A stretch of DNA of 64,000 nucleotides from Trogon surrucura (Eukaryota > Chordata > Aves > Trogoniformes > Trogonidae): contig CM036624.1 in NCBI GenBank assembly GCA_020746105.1, positions 26,496,084 to 26,560,083 of the forward strand. The letters run 5' to 3'. Made by a program: the position numbers and the translations under genes. The notes beneath the pieces were generated by a model. The model ran no database searches. It saw only the letters and a program-made list of their open reading frames with translations, and was not told the DNA's origin. Shown one piece after another: positions 21,084-35,429 of the stretch (position 1 is the stretch's first letter; every line of letters starts with the position of its first letter).

Positions 21084-24000
21084 ATATAACATAGTTGCAC
21101 TTCGCATTTTTTTTCAGTAATTTTGACAAATTCTTGCATACGTAAAAATCTGATTTCAGATTACATTTCCCAATGTTTGTTCAGCAAGTGTATTGCCATC
21201 CATAAATATTTCCATAAAGCTGTGAAAACTTACCTGGTGAAGGTGTCATACTTGACTCTAATGACACAGCAATGGCGTGCAGTACACTGTGAGTCCTCTG
21301 TAGGTCTGAGCCTGGATGAGGAGAGCAGGCAGCTCAGAAGCACTGAATAGCCTCAGCCAGGGGGGATCATATGGCCACGTGAGACCATCCAGAGCTGAGC
21401 TGCTGGATGGGAAACACCCACAGAGCCTTAATTTAATGTCGAGGCTGTGGTGTTGTATATGTGCTGCTACACTGCACTCCTTTCCTTGGCATTCAGTCGA
21501 TGAGAGGTCTGCCCTACCAGTTCAGAGGGGTGCTGGGACGTATCAGTTGAAGGCTTTCGTCTTGTGAATGGGAGAAGAGGTGCAGGTATCTGGAACGGTA
21601 CCATATTCATGAAGCAGCAACTTTGTCCAGTGAAAAAGTGTCTTGTCACAGAATCTGCTGTGTTTGGGAAAGGAATGTTAGAAACTATTTTCATTTGCTT
21701 CATGGAAAATGTTATGTTTTCCTGATTTCCGTATACTTCTTTGACTTTTGTCACAGCAGGAGTGCTTTGGGAACACCTCTGAGCTCAGAGTGCCTTTAGC
21801 TTTACAGTAACTCCAAAAGGTTTGATGCAACGCTCGGGTTTTGTGTTTCCTGAGAGAGAGTGCGACCCTGACAGGGAAAAGGTTTGAAGGTATGGTTCGT
21901 GTTTTTCTTTTAAAAAGGGAAAGGAAAACATTAGAGGAAAACCACACTGCAGATCTGTAACAAAAAACTTTATGTGGCATAAGTAACGCGGTGCGTGTGC
22001 TGACGTTTTGATGGCAGAAGTGGTGTGCTACGTTTTTTTCTTGAAAGCCCTTGCTTTTAAACTGACCTACATAGGGTCACATAATAAAAGGAAATATACT
22101 CAGCTTTGTTGCAACAAATGGTTGGGTTATATACTGTGGTACCTATATAGCAGTGATATAGGCAATTTGCTGCCAGTGTTCTTGTCTAATGGCTGTTCTT
22201 GGGAGATATGAAAGGGTACATAAAATGTGAAGATAGATGCATTTTGATTTCTCTCCCCCTCTTCTGCAAATGTTTTTCTTACAGTTCATGTTTCTAGAGT
22301 ATTACAAAGTATCATCTTCTGCCAGGTCTTGCTTATTCCACACTGCAGCTTTTATGTAATACATGTGAATTATGGAAGTTCTAAAACATTATAGAAATTT
22401 AAAAAGTATTTTTTATTTCTGTGAAGTAGGACATAATCAGTAGAATCCTGCCTTGAGTCCTGTGTGGTTTAGGACAAGGGAATATGCACCTCTGGATTTG
22501 ATACAGGCGTCGGTGGCAAAATATAAGTACTTTGCAAATACTAAAATACCATGGACTTTCTTCCACAAATGACTCTCAGAACTGCTTGTAATGACATCCA
22601 AAAGAAGAGGAAGAGGTTTGGGAGGGTCTGCAAGGTTCCCCCAGGGAAGTGGAACCTGAAGGCTGAGCTACAAAGGAAGAGAATGTCTGATATTTGTCTA
22701 CTCTGCTTTCCATGTCAATCTCTTGGCAACTGGTTTTTATCCAGTTTCCTGAAGTCAAGGTTAGAACCTGGATTTAGCCTGTGTGCTGAAATGCATCAAA
22801 GTGGCATTACAGTTTGTCTTATTTCCTAACTAGCCATAAAGTCTGCTGCTTGTTTTGACTGGCTGTCCTTGAGTACTAACAGGGATGTGACTAAGCAGCA
22901 CTGCCATTTAGCTTAATAGTTGTTCTCATATAATTGAGATCCAATTGGAAGGGAAATTAAAGTCATGCTGCTTACATTTGGAGAGTGGTGTGAAGCTTTG
23001 AAGCAATTTTCTTCGGTTTGTTGCACGGAGCTTTGCCCCTAAGGGAAACAACAGTTCTCTGATGCTATCTGACAGATGCAAAACTGTGGAAGTCAGCGAT
23101 TTCAAAATGTTTTAAAACTTTTCCATCAGACTTTGTGGATCTTGCAAAGTGAGCTTTGGTTTTAGTGAGGCCTAAAACTGGACAAAAAGGGTGAAGAAGA
23201 ATGCATTGTGTCTAGTCTTTGCTTGACACAAAATTGATTTCTCTATATTTGTTTTTAGGGACAAGGAATTCTCAGGTTTTTCCTTAAACTGTCAAGGACT
23301 TATATGAATCAGAGTAACTTTTTACAACTAGGCAGCCTTGTTTTAAGAAGTTACTTTTACATTTATGCTTTTTTAGTTACTTTCCTAAAGAAAGTTTGAA
23401 TTGTATTGGTTACATCATGTGACACTTTCATTTTTTTGCAGACCAGGGAGATATACTCCAGCTGTGTTCATATAAACATCGTATAACTTAGCAGAATGCT
23501 ACTTGGATTCTTAGATTTCTAAATATGTCAGAAAATGTCATGAGTTACTTTTATTATTTACCAGCTGGGGATTAATTTTTTGAGTCATACTGCTGAATCT
23601 GCATGAATATTTGATTCAGTAGTGGAGGCCAAAGGCAACTAGATACGATGGAATCATGTTGCTGCTTCTCCACTTGTGTACTACTGGCTATAGAGGACAG
23701 AATACCTTCATCATGCTAACCTGGTGGACCTACAGAGAAGGAAAAAAAAGTTTTTGAATCGATGTCTTGACTTTGAGCTAATTATTGTGCAGTGTTAGTC
23801 AAATAATAAGGAAAGAAGTGTCCTTTCAGGGCCTGCGAAGGAGGAGAAGTCAGCTCAGTGCTGCAGCAATCTCTGGTTGCTGTTTCGGAGCTGGTGACCT
23901 GTGCTGGTTGAGTGACACGACTTACTCACACCTAGGGAGCAAATGCCGGCTTTGCTTCCGTGGAATCCTGGATTAAACAGCCGGTAGTATACTAGGCTGT

Positions 24001-26897
24001 TTTATCATTTATGATTTCAAACAGATTTTGGAATAGTATTTTAGGAATTTAAATTTAAACAAAAAATTGACCATGAAAATGTGTTAGAATATATTGGCTT
24101 CACTCCAGTCTACCCCTCTTCGGCTGGAGTTTAGGGTCTTGTTCTAGAAATGATCAGATGATTTTAGAGAGGCTCCAGCAGCCAGGACATGGTCTCCTCT
24201 TTGCCCTGTCTTTGCATGCAATTGGCTTCAATTGCTTGTGGTTTTCTTACGTGTTTTCTCAGAAGAGATGGAAGAGCTCCCAGTACAGTGCAGACTCTTT
24301 GGAGGAGTAAGAAACTCTCTCACTTCATACTCAGAGACAGTGCGATGGTAACATGTCTGTCACTACTGCTGCTCTTTCACAAGTGTTTTAGGATAAAATT
24401 GCTCACTTGGGGTTGGACTGAGATTCCCTGTCTTGGTCCAGCCCTATACAGAAATCTCAACCTCTCAGAACTTCAAAAAGTCGGGATATCATTTTATATT
24501 TGATTTAGTGGTACAAGAAAGGAAACATTTTTTAACTTTTGCGTAACACTCCTGAATAAGTAATACAGCTAGAAAATTCTTACTTTATGACACAAAATTT
24601 GTAGATAACGTAGATTTTATCTTATTATTTCCAATACAGCAATTCACAAGGGAGTTGCTTAAGCATTTAGCTATGTACCCAAGCCCTACTTGCTACTTGT
24701 GAGGTCAGATGCATGTTTTTGTGTCTATGCCCAGTATTCAGAAGAGGTAACTTCAATGTTCCAGATGAAGCTTCTCCAAGTATCAGGATCCATAAGATAT
24801 GTATAAGATTTCCTCGTTATTCTGTAAATCTGTAATCAAAACTGAGGTATTTTATGTTGAGCCAGCAAGTTGAACAGCAGCCAACTAGATTCACTGAAAG
24901 ATAATTACTACTAAATTGAAAGGAATCTCACTAATTTGCTAGGTAGCATGAGAAAATAATACAGTTTTACAAAATCTGGAGGGAGCTGCTTTTCCTAGAT
25001 GGCAAGATCTGCTGCTTCGTTTTCCAGGCATGAAATTGCATTGGGTTTGGCACTTATTAACTTTGCTGAATGTGAGAGAACAACCATGGAATTTTAAAGG
25101 ACATCAAGGAGCAGATTAGGAAGCTATATGTCTGTGTTAAGTCAGGCATGCGGTGTATTGGATAAAGATGTTGGTCTGTGAGCTCTGTTGTGCTACCTGT
25201 GTTGCTGTAGTATTCTGAGTTTGGCTTGTGGTATTGGACCTCTAACAAACAAAATTTGGGACTTTCCTGAGAAACCATCCCATGCAGAAGCTAACGGAGT
25301 TGTCCAAGTTTGGGTGGGCTGCTGATGTCAGAGAGGAATGTGCCCAACAGTTGTGGGGTGAAAAGCAGATTGAGGGAACTGACTTGTGTTTGTGTTGGCT
25401 CGATGCTCAGACATTCCTCCTCCTCCTCGCACCAGTTCCCAGCTGTGCTTCTGCCAGTCTTACCAGCCTCCTTAGGAGTGTTCCTAGGGGCTCTCCTCAC
25501 TGCTCCCACAGTTGTCCATACAGAAAAGCCTGATCAGTTGCTTAATCCAACAAGTAGTCTCATTTTATGCATTCACTCTGTTCCACCTAAGTTTATACTT
25601 AGATGTGGTGCCCTGCAAGCTGTGCTGTGGGTAGGGCCTAGGAACATGGAGAAGCATTTAAAAGGGAGTAAAAGAGGTATGCCTGAATACTGAGTGGTAG
25701 TTTTCTCCATTCATTATTATGTTTCAGTTGGGTTTTGGGTTTTTTTGCAATGTATCTTTGTGAAAATATGACCCTCAGCACTTGGGCAGACTGACCTTAC
25801 CTCTCACCCCCAATAAATCAGTGTATTCATAGCATCAGTTGTAAAATATCCCATTTCTTAGTTAAATAACTGTATCACTTTACAGATTTGGAACTGAAAG
25901 CCTTACAGTGTCTCATCTTTCTACCAAAAAAGTCTTTATGTGCTTTTAACATTAATAGTAGAGAGAGGTAATTTACCATCTTCTGGCAGATTCCTGGCTT
26001 TGCAGAGTCAGGCTTTCTTCACACAGGAACTCAGGTTACAAAGGCTCAGTGGCAGAAAGCCTGTAAAGGAGGGCTCTACACGGCAGAAGTCCCAGCAGCG
26101 TCGTGTTTCTCTAGGGCTGCTATTTCAAAGCCCGGATTTTAGCTCTGCAAAGCGAGGAGGCTGGCCACAGCTCAGCAGGCTGGTGTAGCTCTGGGTGTCC
26201 TCTGCCAGAAGCAGTCCTGTGGAGCTGTATGGGGAGACTAATGCTTCCACCTGTGTGAAACTATTGGCTCTAGCAGAGTTGTTGCTAGTGGAGGTCTGCT
26301 CGTGTGCAGCACCTCTACAGGTGGATAAAATACCATGTGTCTGCATTGGCCAGAGGAGGGGTATTGGTGGTCTTGGTCAACATGGCTTAAATTTTCCTAG
26401 TAACCTCTAAACCATCTGGTGTCAATAAATTATGTTCTGTTGCAGTTTAAAATGTGTGAATCTTCTTGATGAAACCCAGGTGCTGTATGCCTTATGCAGA
26501 CTTTAATTTGGAAAATGTTCTGATCTACCAGTGACCTCTATCCTTGAAAAAAATCCATGCCTGGAACAATCTTGGCATGCTTTATTAGCTCAAATTCTGG
26601 ATAAATCTTTATTCTTTGATCAGATCAGTCCCTGGTTTTGGAGAACATTCTCTGGCTGGTTGCCATCCTCTGCTCAAGGTTCAGCAGAATTAGTTCAGCA
26701 GAGGGATCATGTATAAAACAGTAGAGGATTTCTAGGATGATAAATGTTATACGCCTGAAAATATTTACTTTGCAATCAGGACATATTGATGCTGTGAAGG
26801 TATGAAGGTTAGAAATAGCATCGAAATGATTTCACTCATTTGCGTGTTCTCTTGGTGTATTTTTTTGATGCATAATTTTGAAATGTTCCGTTTTCAG
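21084..26897 (+). other. PTGFR: PTGFR intron 2, distal part
   Basis: Intronic sequence with no supported exon or recent repeat. It ends at the acceptor CCGTTTTCAG|GTG (AG at 26896-26897). Confidence 0.65.
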
Positions 26898-27200
26898 GTG
26901 ACAATGGCCAGAATTGGAATAAATGAGAGTGATTCCAAGGGGACATGTGAAACAATACTTTTTGCTCTCCGAATGGCAACGTGGAATCAGATTTTAGATC
27001 CCTGGGTGTACATTCTTCTCCGCAAAGCCGTACTTAGAAACCTGTACAAGATCACAAGGGGATGTTGTGGTGTGCAAATCATAAACTTACACATGTGGGA
27101 ACTCAGCTCTATCAAGAATTCTTTGAAGGTTGCAGCAATATCTGAGTCACCAGTAAGTTCTAAACAAATAAACCTACAGCCACTCAGCTCTGTGGGGTAA
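26898..27200 (+). CDS. PTGFR: PTGFR coding exon 3: FP receptor residues 264-363 and stop
   Basis: This final coding exon completes the FP receptor. It joins in phase 0 to the exon ending at 10176, making SPFL|VTMA across the end of TM6. ECL3 holds a sequon at N272 (NES). TM7 (about 281-303) carries [16 protein letters not shown]288 corresponds to the TM7 arginine that binds the prostaglandin carboxylate in this family, and DPWVY (297-301) is the prostanoid form of NPxxY. The tail has a CC pair (319-320), a possible palmitoylation site, and a Ser-rich end; S333, S334, S345 and S347 are candidate phosphosites. The last residues ([14 protein letters not shown]) extend slightly past the mammalian end, giving 363 residues in total. 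The stop is TAA at 27198-27200. Sense-strand similarity is unbroken across the exon. Confidence 0.96.
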   Translation: MTMARIGINESDSKGTCETILFALRMATWNQILDPWVYILLRKAVLRNLYKITRGCCGVQIINLHMWELSSIKNSLKVAAISESPVSSKQINLQPLSSVG

Positions 27201-29115
27201 TAAAGGTAAACAGTGTATGCAGAGATGATGGAGGCAACACTCATGCACAGGCAACACCTTAAAATAAATTTCAAGGTTCAGTGGGTTGGCATGTGTTTTA
27301 AATTGTGACTGGTTTGCTCTTGTTGCTTATTGGTTTGATATTGCTGCTCCAAAAGATGCATTTGAATGTTTCAGTTCCCTTTGGAATACGTCCCTTTCAA
27401 AACTGGTAGTAGATGATAAATCATCTTCTATTTCACTCTGCCAAGTACTAAACAGAACAGGGTTCCTTATAATACTCCCCACCAAATCCTTTACCTTAGC
27501 AGGCTTGTTAGCAACACATCCAACTGTGAAAGTGCTCACCAAGATGATTTTTGAAAGGAGCTGATTTTCTTTATCAGTGATACTCCTGAATCTTTTGCAG
27601 AGTCACTGCTTTTAGAGCAAAGTCCACCTTTCTTCCTATAAGGGTGTTCTTTGCTTCCAGGCATTGAATTTTCCAACTGGATGTATAAAAGACATTTCAC
27701 TTGTGCCCAGCTTAGTAAATGATTCAGCCTGCTTGGTTTGTTGACTTGACCTCTTCTTTGTTGCATGAATTTTTGGGAGAACTGCAAACTTGATCAGTGT
27801 GGGTTTTTTTTCAAATCACTGACAAATGAGGTTCCTTGTGGGAACAGAGAAGCAGATCAGCTCAGTTTGCCTCCAGTTACCTTTTCAAATCTATCAGTGA
27901 GTCTTCAGTCCTTTCAACAAAATGTTGAAACTATCAGGCATAAAGCTGTGGTTAGTCGGGAGAAAGAATAGCTATTTCCCCACCCCAAACTGAAGGAAGT
28001 TTCTTGAAGTGTGCCCCTAATGCAGGTACTGAAATGCTCATGGGGTACATCAGCTTCATTTGTGAAGGTCGCACATCTCATGAAAAATGTGTGTGACCAA
28101 ATGAGCACCTCTACAGGGAGCTGCACTGCGAGCGTGGTTTTGTTCGTGAAAGCAAAATGCACGCTCAGTTTTTGCAGGGTCTGTGTCTGAAGGGATGAGG
28201 GCACTCAGTATATTTGAAGGTACTAGGAGATTTCTAAGACTTTACACAGGAGGCCCTTCACCTTTAATGCTGCTAAGAGAAACTTTGGGTTTTGTGATTG
28301 TATTCTGTTAATAAGTAAAAATGATACTATCAGAGACTTCATAGCAGAGGGATTGTTTTAAGATAGAAATGTCTGTTATTTTTACCTACTTCAAATAACT
28401 ACGTTAGTGAATTGTTGGTGTATTTGAACAAAGTGTGTAAAAACTGATTCACCAAGAAGATAGTTTGAGGGACCAACGCTATTCACAAACTATAAATTCA
28501 TGTTGTATGTGAGAATAGTTTAAGTCAGAAAATAAAAACACCAAAGTTTTTAAGTATTTCAATTTTTTGTTATTAAAGCTATTTCCTTTTTGTTTTAAAA
28601 AGGTTGAAAAATAAGTGGGTTAAATAACCCTGTACTGAAATGAAATGGTTTAATTTACCCTAAAGAATTTTTGTACGTGATTTATTTTCTCAGTTACAGA
28701 GCTGATAAACCGTGGACGGATTTGATGCTGGTGTAAGCTCCACACTGTTGCTTCACGTGGGTTCTGCTGAAATCTGAAAGTGTTCAGTCAGTGCTCAGTT
28801 CGGCTTTTTCATTTCATAGAATGTGGTGACAGTGTATCTGTTGACATAAATTATTTGTACTTTGTGGAAGATTGTTGTTTTCGCAGCTGCAAAAAAATGT
28901 TGGTCCAAAAATTGTTGAGATATTTGATCGGTAAATGAAGCTCATCAATGTTCTATTTTGTTATGTGTATAAATGTAGCTTGTGTAGTTCGTACTGGTTG
29001 ACTTGTAAAACAGACAAACAGAAGTTTATATGTATATGTGATTTCTTATATTTTGTGTATTAATACATATGAAATGTAAATTACAAAGCCTCATTAAAGT
29101 TATCAAACTGTATCT
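27201..29115 (+). other. PTGFR: Probable PTGFR 3'UTR
   Basis: No coding continues after the stop. Candidate poly(A) signals are AATAAA at 27263-27268, AATAAA at 28531-28536 and ATTAAA at 29093-29098. A later AATAAA lies at 29366-29371. Which is used cannot be decided from sequence; long 3'UTRs with alternative ends are common for such receptors. The right edge is nominal. Confidence 0.45.
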
Positions 29116-32100
29116 TGAGAGTTATGATATTTTTGCATAACAAAAGAAATAATCCTTATGACAAAACCCTTCACACTGGATTCAAGCCACAGCCACTGTT
29201 GTTCACACATGTGATATCAGTTGCAAAGGCAGGGAGGAGGACAGCGAGAATTCAAATAGGAGATGCTCGTGTTCGTACACTCCCTTGACACGTGAGCAGC
29301 CCAGTGCTGTCGGTGGTCTGAGGCAGGCAAGGTCAAGTTCTGATGATCCATACTTAGAAAATGCAAATAAAAGTGGAACTGAGGGAGTTCAGTATTTGGA
29401 ATGAAAGTGTTTTTATCCGAGTATCTGCCAACATGTTACACAGACTCTGATTAGTTTCTCATACACTATGAATCTTGTGGAAAAAAAAATGTGAGTTTTG
29501 CTGCTAATGTTTTGTCTTGTCCAGTGAGGTGGTAGCCTGTGGAGGCAGCTCAGGATATGGTCACCCCAGGATCTCTTACCCCTGGAAGTGGTTTGGTTGT
29601 CATCACGTTTCATCTCACAGGAGAACCAGCAACGTGCTGTGTTGTGTGATTGGCAAATTATATGTTTTATGGAATGTGAGATCATAAATAAAACCCCCAA
29701 CAATGGGACAGCTTCACACTAGGATCTGACTGTTGCCCAGGCAGAGAGAAGAGGGCAGTCTGATGAGCAGTGTGCTGATAATCTCTTTAGGGGTTGACTA
29801 ATGATGCGAGCAGTAACGAGCTGCCTATTTACTGCTAGGCAGTAACTAGCGTCTGAAGAGCAGGCAGGGGCAGTAAGTGTTCTGGTGGAGAGAAAGTGAT
29901 TCTCATCTCTGACTAATGACTGTGGAAATCCTCGGGGTGGCAGAATATTTTAATCTAATTGGGATCTTAAGCAATGGTAGGCCGTATAAGGAAACACATT
30001 ATCCTAAAATGTGGTCCTAGCCTGAGCTGAATCAACCTGTTGATTGCAAAGAAAGCACCAGTAACAAGTTGCTCAGCACAGGGATTAGGCAAATCTCTGT
30101 ATTTTGCTGCTAAACACAAAGATGGAGAGCAAGGTTCAAGGTCTTTTTGCTCTGATTCCTGAAGCGAAGTGTCCACCTCGTGTTTATTTTCAGATATTTG
30201 TATGTAAGTGTTTTTATTACTTTAGTCTGATACATTGGGAAAGCTTTCAGGTACAGCAATATGTACTATTTCTGTAGCTGTGGTGATCTTTTAGGACAAG
30301 GTGTTGGGACCTTTCAGCTGTGCCTTGCCTGCCGAGTCACTCTGGGATGTTGCTGGTAACACAGCCCAGCCCTGATCAGCTGCGTGGATTGGCAGAGAAT
30401 TAATTCTCAACATTCGGGCATTTGAGCCCTGGGAAAAGCACTCAAATCCCACGGCAATTTACACCACCTGTTGTGACTTTTGGTGCTTCCTAAAAAAATC
30501 CAGATGCTTTTCAGTTTAAACTTCTGTGGTCTACCACCATTAAAAATGGCAAAACAGGTCTTTGATTTCAGCAGTGACTTTCAATTCCCCCTTGCTGTAT
30601 TATATTGGGGAAAATATTTACTCCTTGGGCAGACAATGTTTTACTGCTGAATGTGAGTTAATTTTAGTACTTACTTACTAGGAAATCTTAAATAGAAACA
30701 GTATAATGTTGTTCCAGAGATGAGATAAAAGAGGAGCTATTTGATATGAGTATTTGCATTTTTGTGTGAGATAACCCTGAGTTTACTACTTTGTGATGAG
30801 AAATAGCTGCAAGGAAAAAAAAAACCAGTTCTGAGTTCTAGTACCTATTGGCCATCAGATAGTACGGAGTGTGTATCTCAGAAAACATTGCACGTTAGTG
30901 CTATGTCATTTGGTTCAGCAACAACATGCTTATTATTTGCATATAAATGACTTTTCAAAGATGGGTTGCTCCTTGCCAGTGGATGCAGCAGTGTGGGGAG
31001 TGGTGGTGACAGGTACTGTGTTTCTCACAGGTTCTCATCTCTGACACTGGAGCTGGGTGAACAATTTGAAAATTGCAGTATTTGATTCTCCACATGGAAC
31101 AATAACTATTACAGCTCACCTTCCTGTGAGCATTAGTACATCCAGTCACATGTTTTGGAAGGAGAACTTTTTGTGTTGTAAATGCAACAGTTCAGACTGC
31201 CAAGTAAATGATCCAGACGTTATATTTGACATAATGTATCTGATGCTTCTCATGTGGGGAAAAAGTATTCCTGTGAGCGTTTCAGGCAACTCCAAATGAT
31301 GATACTGTAAGAACAAATCTATTTACCCCACTTGTCCCTTTTTTTGTACTGTCTCCTGTATGCAAGATGACGTCTATAGTGACTGGATAATGGTTAAATA
31401 TTAAAAATATAATTTCAAATGAAATTTTTTAAAAAAATTATAATTAGAATGAGTTAAATAGTGACATAGATATACTAAGGACTTTGTTTCTTAGCAACAC
31501 ATTCATGGAGTCTTTAAAAAAAAGTCTTGTGGTTGTAGGAATATAAACATGTATCTATCTAGCTGTTTAATTTCAGCACCATGGTTGCAAAATAAATACT
31601 TGCTACAGAAGTTTGCATAGATAAATCAATTTCTCTTAAAAAAAAAATCTACTGCCAGTAGGAGGCTGATAAAATACTTGAGGCAAAAAATTGCTACCGC
31701 TCCCAGCTAAAGTTTGTTTGTATTTTTTTTTTTCTGAAGCCAGCGGAAGAAAAATATTTTAAATTCCATTGTCAGTTATAAATTCAGATATTTGTAATCT
31801 GAAACAATTTCTTCATTGGATTACATGTTTCAGTCTTATTTTTTCTTCAGATTTGCTGAAGGCAGAACTGTGTAGAAGTGAGGGATCTAGCGAGGAGAAC
31901 TTGCTTTATTCCTGCTTTGACAGAAGTCTGTGCCAAAGCAGCCTGGTAGCCTAGGGCGAAACTTTAGGAGTGACACTTGGATAAGTGATAAAGCCTAAAT
32001 CCCATTTCAGGATTCAAATTTTTATTTTTATTATCTCTGGCAAGCAGTAACTTCTAGTAATTTCTAGGGTGCCTTAATTTTTATCCATTGAGTTCCCCAG

Positions 32101-32325
32101 ATGCCTGAAGCACCACATGCACTCTGCTGCTCCTTCTGGTCTCCATAACAGTCACAAGAGGAAGATGAAGATGGTGGAACTTTAATCCATGGTCGCCTGT
32201 AGCAGTTCAGTCCCTGCTTCCATTTGACATCCATTGTTTTGGTATGACCAGATATTCTGGTTTGCAAAAACCAGTGTGGCTGACATCCTGGCTGCAGGGA
32301 AGGAGCACGACTCTTCAGTGCGTGT
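29116..32325. other. Intergenic region, no gene recognised
   Basis: AT-rich sequence downstream of PTGFR with no recognisable exon, RNA gene or recent repeat. Confidence 0.5.
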
Positions 32326-32507
32326 CATAGAATCATAGAATGGCCTAGGCTGGAAGGGACCTTGGAGATCATTTAATCCAACCTCCCTGTCATTGGCAGG
32401 GACGCCTCTCAACTAGATCAGGCAACACATGAGGACCGAACGGGAATCGAACCCGCGACCTTTGGTGTTTCAGCACCACGCTCAACTGAGTGAGCTAAAC
32501 CAGCCCT
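32326..32507 (-). mobile_element. SINE with tRNA-like head and CR1-derived tail, copy 2
   Basis: This has the same architecture as the copy at 20.9 kb and the same orientation. On the minus strand it has the tRNA-like start AGGGCTGGTTTAGCTCA, B box GGTTCGATTCC (rc at 32443-32453), a unique body, and a CR1-like tail ending in ATTCTATGATTCTATG. Compared with copy 1 it has a 3-base gap near 32406, one base missing in the anticodon-loop region and altered D-loop bases. The head extends further 5' than copy 1, so this copy is closer to full length. Confidence 0.88.
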
Positions 32508-35429
32508 CTGGAGTCCTCACCCCTCGAAAGAAAAGTCTGCTGAGCCCCAGGGTCCGATCACTGCTCACCTGCTGACAACATAGTCCCTTTGTGAGTATGA
32601 GACCATGAACTTTACACGTCATTCATCTGGTATGTGGGCGATGTTCTGGTTTTTTTGCTTTTCTTTCTCTCATGTTTTCCTGCTGCAGTGGTGACAATAT
32701 TTAAGGCCCTTGGCTGTTCCATCCCAGCTGTTACCAGCCCCTCTGTGATGGGCAAGGTTTCTCTTTCCATGGTAATGCCAGGAAGCTCTACCACCAAATT
32801 TCAAAAGCACAAGGTGATACCGACCTTCAAAGCTTGCCTTGCTCTGAGCAGGGGATCACTTCCAATGTAAATTATTTCGTGTTTCTTGCACAAATTATCA
32901 GCCATGTGTCCCAAGTCAGGCTTATGATCAGTACAGCTTATTCTCTCATCTGTATTTGTGGCTGATGAAATAAGATTTCTGGTTGCTGGACTTACTCTGG
33001 TGCACTTTGGTGCACTCTATAATTCTGATGTCCAAAGTTCTTTGTAATTACCCTTCTTCCAGCCCACGTTGCCTGCTACTGTGGGAGATAAGGAGTGATC
33101 CCATTTAATTTCAGCTTTAAGCAATCCAACCCAAATAGTGTCTTTGATTGCACATCTTGGCTCTTAAAATTTAACAGAGCACGTTAAAATTGCCTCATTT
33201 GTGGTTTTACATCATCTCCCAGAAGGGGTGATTTTTAAGAGAATGTGATGGCAGTACAAAATTTTACATGACATAAAATCTACCCTTCAGTTTTATCTCC
33301 TCCAAATGCACACAGATGTTATATAATTATCTCCTGGTTAAATATGGTTAACCAAGAGATAGTTTTTAATGCTGTACTGCAGTCCATAGGATCAGAAAGT
33401 TGCAGACTAATAACACGTAGAAGGACAATGGTAAGAGCTTTTTGGAGAAAAGCTAGAGGTAAAAAAAATACATCTTCTTCTTGCTGAGAGCTTTAGAAAT
33501 GAACCATAAAAGATTCCTCTGCCACTTCAGTCAAGAAGTCTGGGGTGTCTGAACCTGACAACATATAAATAACACCTTCCTACTTCAGTGATCCTCTGCT
33601 TCCTGCTTTTACACAATTGTCATGCAAGGCTTCACATTGAGCAAATGGCAAGGATTCTTGAGAAATTTAGAATAATCCCCAAGAAAGAAATACAAACACT
33701 TTTAAAGTAAAATTAATTAAAAAATGTTCTAAAATAAACTGTGTGGGAGGAATCACAACTCCTTATTCTCTACTGCTGACTGAAGACTGCAGAATCAGAG
33801 CATCGTAGCTGCGGCTCAGGGGTGCCGCTGTGGGTGTCGCACCAACAGCTCCTCCACACCCACGGGCTGGGTGAGCCAGCATTTGTGTGCCGGCAGGAGT
33901 TAATAGCCAGAAGGAAGGAGAGTGGTTTGGATGACTTAGCCTTCAAAGATGAGTAAACTGTTCTCATGTATGTAAGAAGTGTTTATATTTCTATACAGAA
34001 ATCTTAGTCTTTGTACATTTTTTTTCAGTAATCTCTTCCAAGAAATCATTAATCCACTTGAGCAAGAGACTGTAATTCTTGCTCTGGTGTTTTATTGGTG
34101 CAGAACAACAGAACCAGCAAAGTGATTTTTAAAGTGTTTGCAATGTAACATTTTATTTAGTATGCTTACTGCAAACCTGTTCCTCTTGAATTCACTGGCA
34201 GAGTTCATGTCAACTTTGATGGAAGTTCTAGAAGAATTGACAGAGCTATAGTAAATCAGTGCTTGAAGAAATACTGATATATTTTTAAATTACTTCCGTC
34301 TACCAAATAACTCACAACTTGACACAAGGTAATCCCACAAAACATCACTCGCTGCTTCATTTCACTCCCAAATAAATGTTCACATTTCACCATGTTTGGC
34401 TGATGTATTTCCGCTGACATGAGTGTCTTGAGAAGTACTTTATTTCCCATATAGTTTATATGCTTTCAGTGATCTGAAAGGAATGCACTAGATGATTTGC
34501 AAATACATACAGGAGAACCAGGTATCTCCTGGGACCTTTTGTAAACTATTTTGAATATGTCTGTTTTTAAACAAAGGAAAAGCAAGTGTGATGTGAAAGT
34601 TAGCATCATTCATATATAAAAATTCTCTTTCCTTTTAAAAGAACTTCAGGTCATCGAGCAGGAACTGTGCTTTTTGCTGTAATTAAGCAGGGATGATCCT
34701 TCCAGTTTATTTACCGCTTCTTTTTTAAGAATTATCCAACTCACTGTAAGCAATTTCAGACGATGATATTTTGATAAAGGGGAAAAAAAACCCAGCAATG
34801 AGTTATTGTAGTACTGATATCCTAATAATGGAATATCACCTACTACGTCAATGAACAATATGCTGATTTTTGGTCAGCAGTTTGTGCCATGTATAGTCCT
34901 GCTAGTGCTAAAATGTCAGTAGTTCATGAAAATGGACTGAGTTCAGAGTGGTAATGTGTAGAAAAATAACATACTGAGTCAACGCCTCATTAAGGTTATT
35001 TTTGAGTGCTGGTGACTTCTACCAGTGTAGTAACTAATGTTGTAGGGTCATGTATTGCCACATTTTGCTTAGTTAATTTTGCTTTCTCAGCTATGAAAAT
35101 TAGAAATGCCACTTTAATTTCAGAGCTGTGGACTGAATAACAGGGGACTTGACTCAGGGTGTATGTGCTTGTGCACAGCATGTTCTCTATAGAAATACAG
35201 GACTGAAATAATTTTGCTGTGTAAACGTTCAGCAGTGAAATATAGTAAAGCAATAATCTAAAATAGATTATTAGGAGTTGCTGATTGTACTTGCAGTTAT
35301 TATTTGCATGCATTTTTACATTTTCTTCCATAGAAGAGGCTTGGGAGATGTAAAAATAAAGTCAAATCAAGAATGATGTTAGACTATTTTAAGTGTATGT
35401 CTGAGTCTGATCTCAGTGCTAGTGTGAGG
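32508..35429. other. Intergenic region, no gene recognised
   Basis: No exon, RNA gene or recent repeat recognised. Confidence 0.5.
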
